The notes beneath the pieces are model-generated. The model did no database searches, had not been told where the DNA came from, and worked only from the letters and a program-made list of their open reading frames with translations. A stretch of DNA of 64,000 bases from Mesorhizobium_K quangtriensis (GTDB lineage: Bacteria > Pseudomonadota > Alphaproteobacteria > Rhizobiales > Rhizobiaceae): contig NZ_JBEBMF010000002.1 in the NCBI RefSeq assembly GCF_040081925.1, positions 1,394,774 through 1,458,773 on the forward strand, written 5' to 3'. Each line of letters starts with the position of its first letter. The stretch's first letter is position 1. Below, piece by piece: positions 62,002 to 64,000 of this stretch. A program made the translations under genes and the position numbers.

Positions 62002-63720
62002 TCATTGCTGGCCGAACAGCATTTCCAGGAAGGAGTCATTTGATGGATTTCCGGCTGAGTTGGTGGACGTTGGCGCTCCTGTGTTTTCTGATGAGGTTGG
62101 TGGACCACCGTTCCCATTTGATGTCACACCAGCATTCTTAAGCCTCACCAGACTTTCTGCGGAGCCGTTCCATCGATCCAACGCAGCTGTCACAATCTCT
62201 GAACCCGCGGTCCCTTTTTCGATTGTGATCAGAGCGCGGCGACCAGTGTTGTAAACAACCGGAATGTCGATCCAACTCCTGTCGCGCAAGAGAGCCATAT
62301 TGGCATCGATCTCAGCTTCATTGTCGTTAAGAGCTACAAGGAAGAAGCCATCCGCGATCTTCGCCGGGATCCCGACTAAAGGTTGGCCAGCCTCTTGCTC
62401 TGCATTTTTCATCGCGATGCGGAGGATATTGTCAATACCGCCGCCGGCAAACCCGTCCGGAGTAATAAACATCATTTCAATGATATGACTCGTCGGCAAT
62501 GTCTTGTCAGCGTTTCGCTTTATTGTCAGGCGAAGTTGGACATCCTTACCGGGTATTGTCACCTCCGCACGTATCGCCGGTTCCGGTGGATTGTCGCCGC
62601 CGGGGGATTCTTGAATCTCGGACCAAATAGCCGCACCAGGGGTGGCGGTGCCATCGACGCTGTTGGTCCGCTCCTCATACATTATCGCCCTTCCGCGAAC
62701 GACGATCGGGCTGGGCCGGTCGTTCTTATTTATGTCCGGCGCAAGAGCAAGCATGACGTCGGGCTCTATAGCTTCGCTTCCTTTTGGAGCCGTAGGCGTT
62801 GCTGCTGAAGAAGCGACAGCTCCATCTGCGCATAGCTGGATCGCTCGCTCCTTTGCCAAATCAACAAAGTAGGAATTGGGGTAGCGCCGGCCGAAGGCCT
62901 GATAGGCTCCGCAAGTCCCAACAGCGACAGCTTGGTCGTAAGCCGCACTATCCTCTTCTTGCGGAACGAGTACCAAAGGCTTCGACAAATCGTCTCGTCC
63001 TATTTCTGGCCTTTGTGACCCATTGGTTTCTGCCGTGACAGCAAGACGAGCCTCTCGAAATGCGTCATCTACTCGCAGGCCGGCCTTAACGATATTGTCA
63101 GAAAACGCGCGAGCGAAGGGACTGCCTTTCCCGGGCTCCCCATCGGCAGCAACATCACCAAGTCTTGTAGACAGACCGACAAGGACGTTCTCGCCGACGC
63201 TTCGGTCGATGGCTACTGCACTACGTCCGCTACCACCAACTGCACGAGTGATCGAAGGATCGTTTCGACATGCATCGACAAATATCAGCGTAGTTTTCAC
63301 CGCTTCGGAAAATGCTGCGATGACATCGTCAAGCGGAAGGCCGTAGTGTCTTAGAGACCTTTCCGATGTTGACGTGACGTCCGCGTCCACACCCATGAGA
63401 AAGTTTCGTGGGCCACCTCTATCGCTGACCGCAAAGCCGTGCCCAGCATAATAAAATAGAGCGATGTCTGCACCACGCGCTAGATCAGAAAATTGTTTAA
63501 GTTCCGCTTCTAACCTGTCGATTGTCGCGTTTTCGACAACCGTGACTTTGAAACCGATGGTGTTAAGTGCACGCGCCACCAGTTGTGAGTCATGCAACGG
63601 GTTCGACAGAGGAGCCTGTTCATATGCCGCATTGCCTACAACCAAAGCCAACCGCGTCTCCGCAGCGGCTGGCAAAGCGAATATCGCCAATACAAACAAT
63701 GACCATATGCGCAATCTCAA
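62002..63720 (-). CDS. Secreted caspase-like (peptidase C14/metacaspase) protein
   Basis: 572 residues from TTG 63720, which follows GGAGGG and begins the signal peptide (MRLRIWSLFVLAIFALPAAA-type). Caspase-like domain (about 22-260): LALVVGNAAY, catalytic H94 in FYYAGHGFAV, catalytic C151 in LIFVDACRND. Then a spacer and about 300 C-terminal residues without a recognised fold (VTIPGKDVQLRLTIKRNADKTLPTSHIIEMMF). Exported, so it acts outside the cytoplasm. It sits inside the putative integrated element and is flanked by a recombinase gene. A start at TTG 63780 is possible but lacks a binding site. Confidence 0.85.
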   Translation of the reverse strand: MRLRIWSLFVLAIFALPAAAETRLALVVGNAAYEQAPLSNPLHDSQLVARALNTIGFKVTVVENATIDRLEAELKQFSDLARGADIALFYYAGHGFAVSDRGGPRNFLMGVDADVTSTSERSLRHYGLPLDDVIAAFSEAVKTTLIFVDACRNDPSITRAVGGSGRSAVAIDRSVGENVLVGLSTRLGDVAADGEPGKGSPFARAFSDNIVKAGLRVDDAFREARLAVTAETNGSQRPEIGRDDLSKPLVLVPQEEDSAAYDQAVAVGTCGAYQAFGRRYPNSYFVDLAKERAIQLCADGAVASSAATPTAPKGSEAIEPDVMLALAPDINKNDRPSPIVVRGRAIMYEERTNSVDGTATPGAAIWSEIQESPGGDNPPEPAIRAEVTIPGKDVQLRLTIKRNADKTLPTSHIIEMMFITPDGFAGGGIDNILRIAMKNAEQEAGQPLVGIPAKIADGFFLVALNDNEAEIDANMALLRDRSWIDIPVVYNTGRRALITIEKGTAGSEIVTAALDRWNGSAESLVRLKNAGVTSNGNGGPPTSSENTGAPTSTNSAGNPSNDSFLEMLFGQQ

Positions 63721-63750
63721 CAGGAGCCCTCCGAGTAATTCAGCGCAGCT

Positions 63751-63780
63751 TATATAATATCCAAAGAGGGTAGAGTACAA
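63751..63780 (-). promoter_or_regulatory. Candidate promoter of the caspase-like gene
   Basis: Minus strand TTGTAC (63775-63780), 18-base spacer, TATATA (63751-63756), in an AT-rich patch about 30 bases before the TTG start. A weaker -10 in another register is also possible. Confidence 0.45.
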
Positions 63781-63923
63781 ACCTGGTCAGCTTTGCGCCT
63801 CGTGCACGAACCCGCTTCGCGGGAGGGGCGCCTTGGCCTGAGATGGCGTAGTATTCGTAGCCTTTGAGCAGGTGGCGGCGGGCGAGCCGACCATGGAGTT
63901 CCCTTCAACTAGAGGAACTCGCC

Positions 63924-64000
63924 ATGGCTACCCCGTCGACCGATGCACCTATCTCGCCGCTTCGCCAGCGCATGCAGCACGACATGCTCATGCGGGGTCT
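63924..64000 (+). CDS. N-terminus of a tyrosine-type recombinase/integrase (partial)
   Basis: The ATG at 63924 follows AGAGGA, and 25 codons remain (MATPSTDAPISPLRQRMQHD...). The stretch PLRQRMQHDMLMRGL matches the opening of the SAM-like N-terminal domain of integrases that often accompany IS91-type transposons. The rest lies beyond the window, so the family call rests on little sequence. It supports a mobile element on the right side of the tRNA-Gly scar. Confidence 0.65.
   Translation, partial: MATPSTDAPISPLRQRMQHDMLMRG

Noticed and set aside
61860..62117. Minus-strand open frame of 85 codons next to the tRNA scar
   Set aside because: No ribosome binding site or recognisable domain, and it overlaps the end of the caspase-like gene.

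Overview
The window looks like chromosomal DNA of an alphaproteobacterium of the order Hyphomicrobiales (Rhizobiales), most like Phyllobacteriaceae/Mesorhizobium relatives. The basis is high GC, the ffh - chorismate mutase - rpsP order, the 1586-residue NAD-glutamate dehydrogenase, a BcsN-type cellulose operon, IalB, and an RpoE/ChrR pair. No species call is possible from sequence alone.

Layout. 1-30.5 kb is mostly housekeeping: pterin dehydratase, rlmN, argG, a lytic transglycosylase, ffh/chorismate mutase/rpsP, a giant GDH, transporters, typA, an M3 peptidase, carbonic anhydrase, pdxY, a LemA/TPM trio, ppa, YggT, and a tRNA-Ala(CGC). 30.5-32.2 kb is a decayed stretch beside that tRNA, with a regulator that appears internally deleted. 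32.2-41.5 kb is a coherent oxidative/photo-stress cluster around an ECF sigma factor and its zinc anti-sigma ChrR: an FAD oxidoreductase, DUF1365, two cyclopropane-synthase-like methyltransferases, DUF1295, DUF2177, DUF2147 and photolyase. Four promoter-like sites of the form TGATCC-N18-TA sit directly upstream of its transcription units, two of them back to back sharing a 16-bp palindrome, so the cluster can be read as one autoregulated regulon.

41.5-48.2 kb holds a catabolic cluster of unknown substrate: an iron-type dehydrogenase diverging from two SDR enzymes, a split transketolase and an amidase, with nested palindromes in the divergent control region. 48.2-50.1 kb is an M32 carboxypeptidase and DUF1304. 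50.2-59.3 kb is a complete, tightly overlapped cellulose synthesis operon (bcsN-A-B-Z and a TPR protein), followed by an FAD oxidoreductase/glycosyltransferase pair.

From about 61.8 kb the sequence changes character. A 3' half of a tRNA-Gly(GCC) gene, with the likely terminator of that gene still beside it, marks the left end of an integrated element that runs out of the window. It carries a secreted caspase-like protein and the start of a tyrosine recombinase. The most noteworthy signals are the ECF promoter set with its fatty-acid-modifying genes, the tRNA-Gly att scar with the caspase cargo, a structured leader before ffh, and a typA terminator whose hairpin contains the next gene's Shine-Dalgarno sequence.
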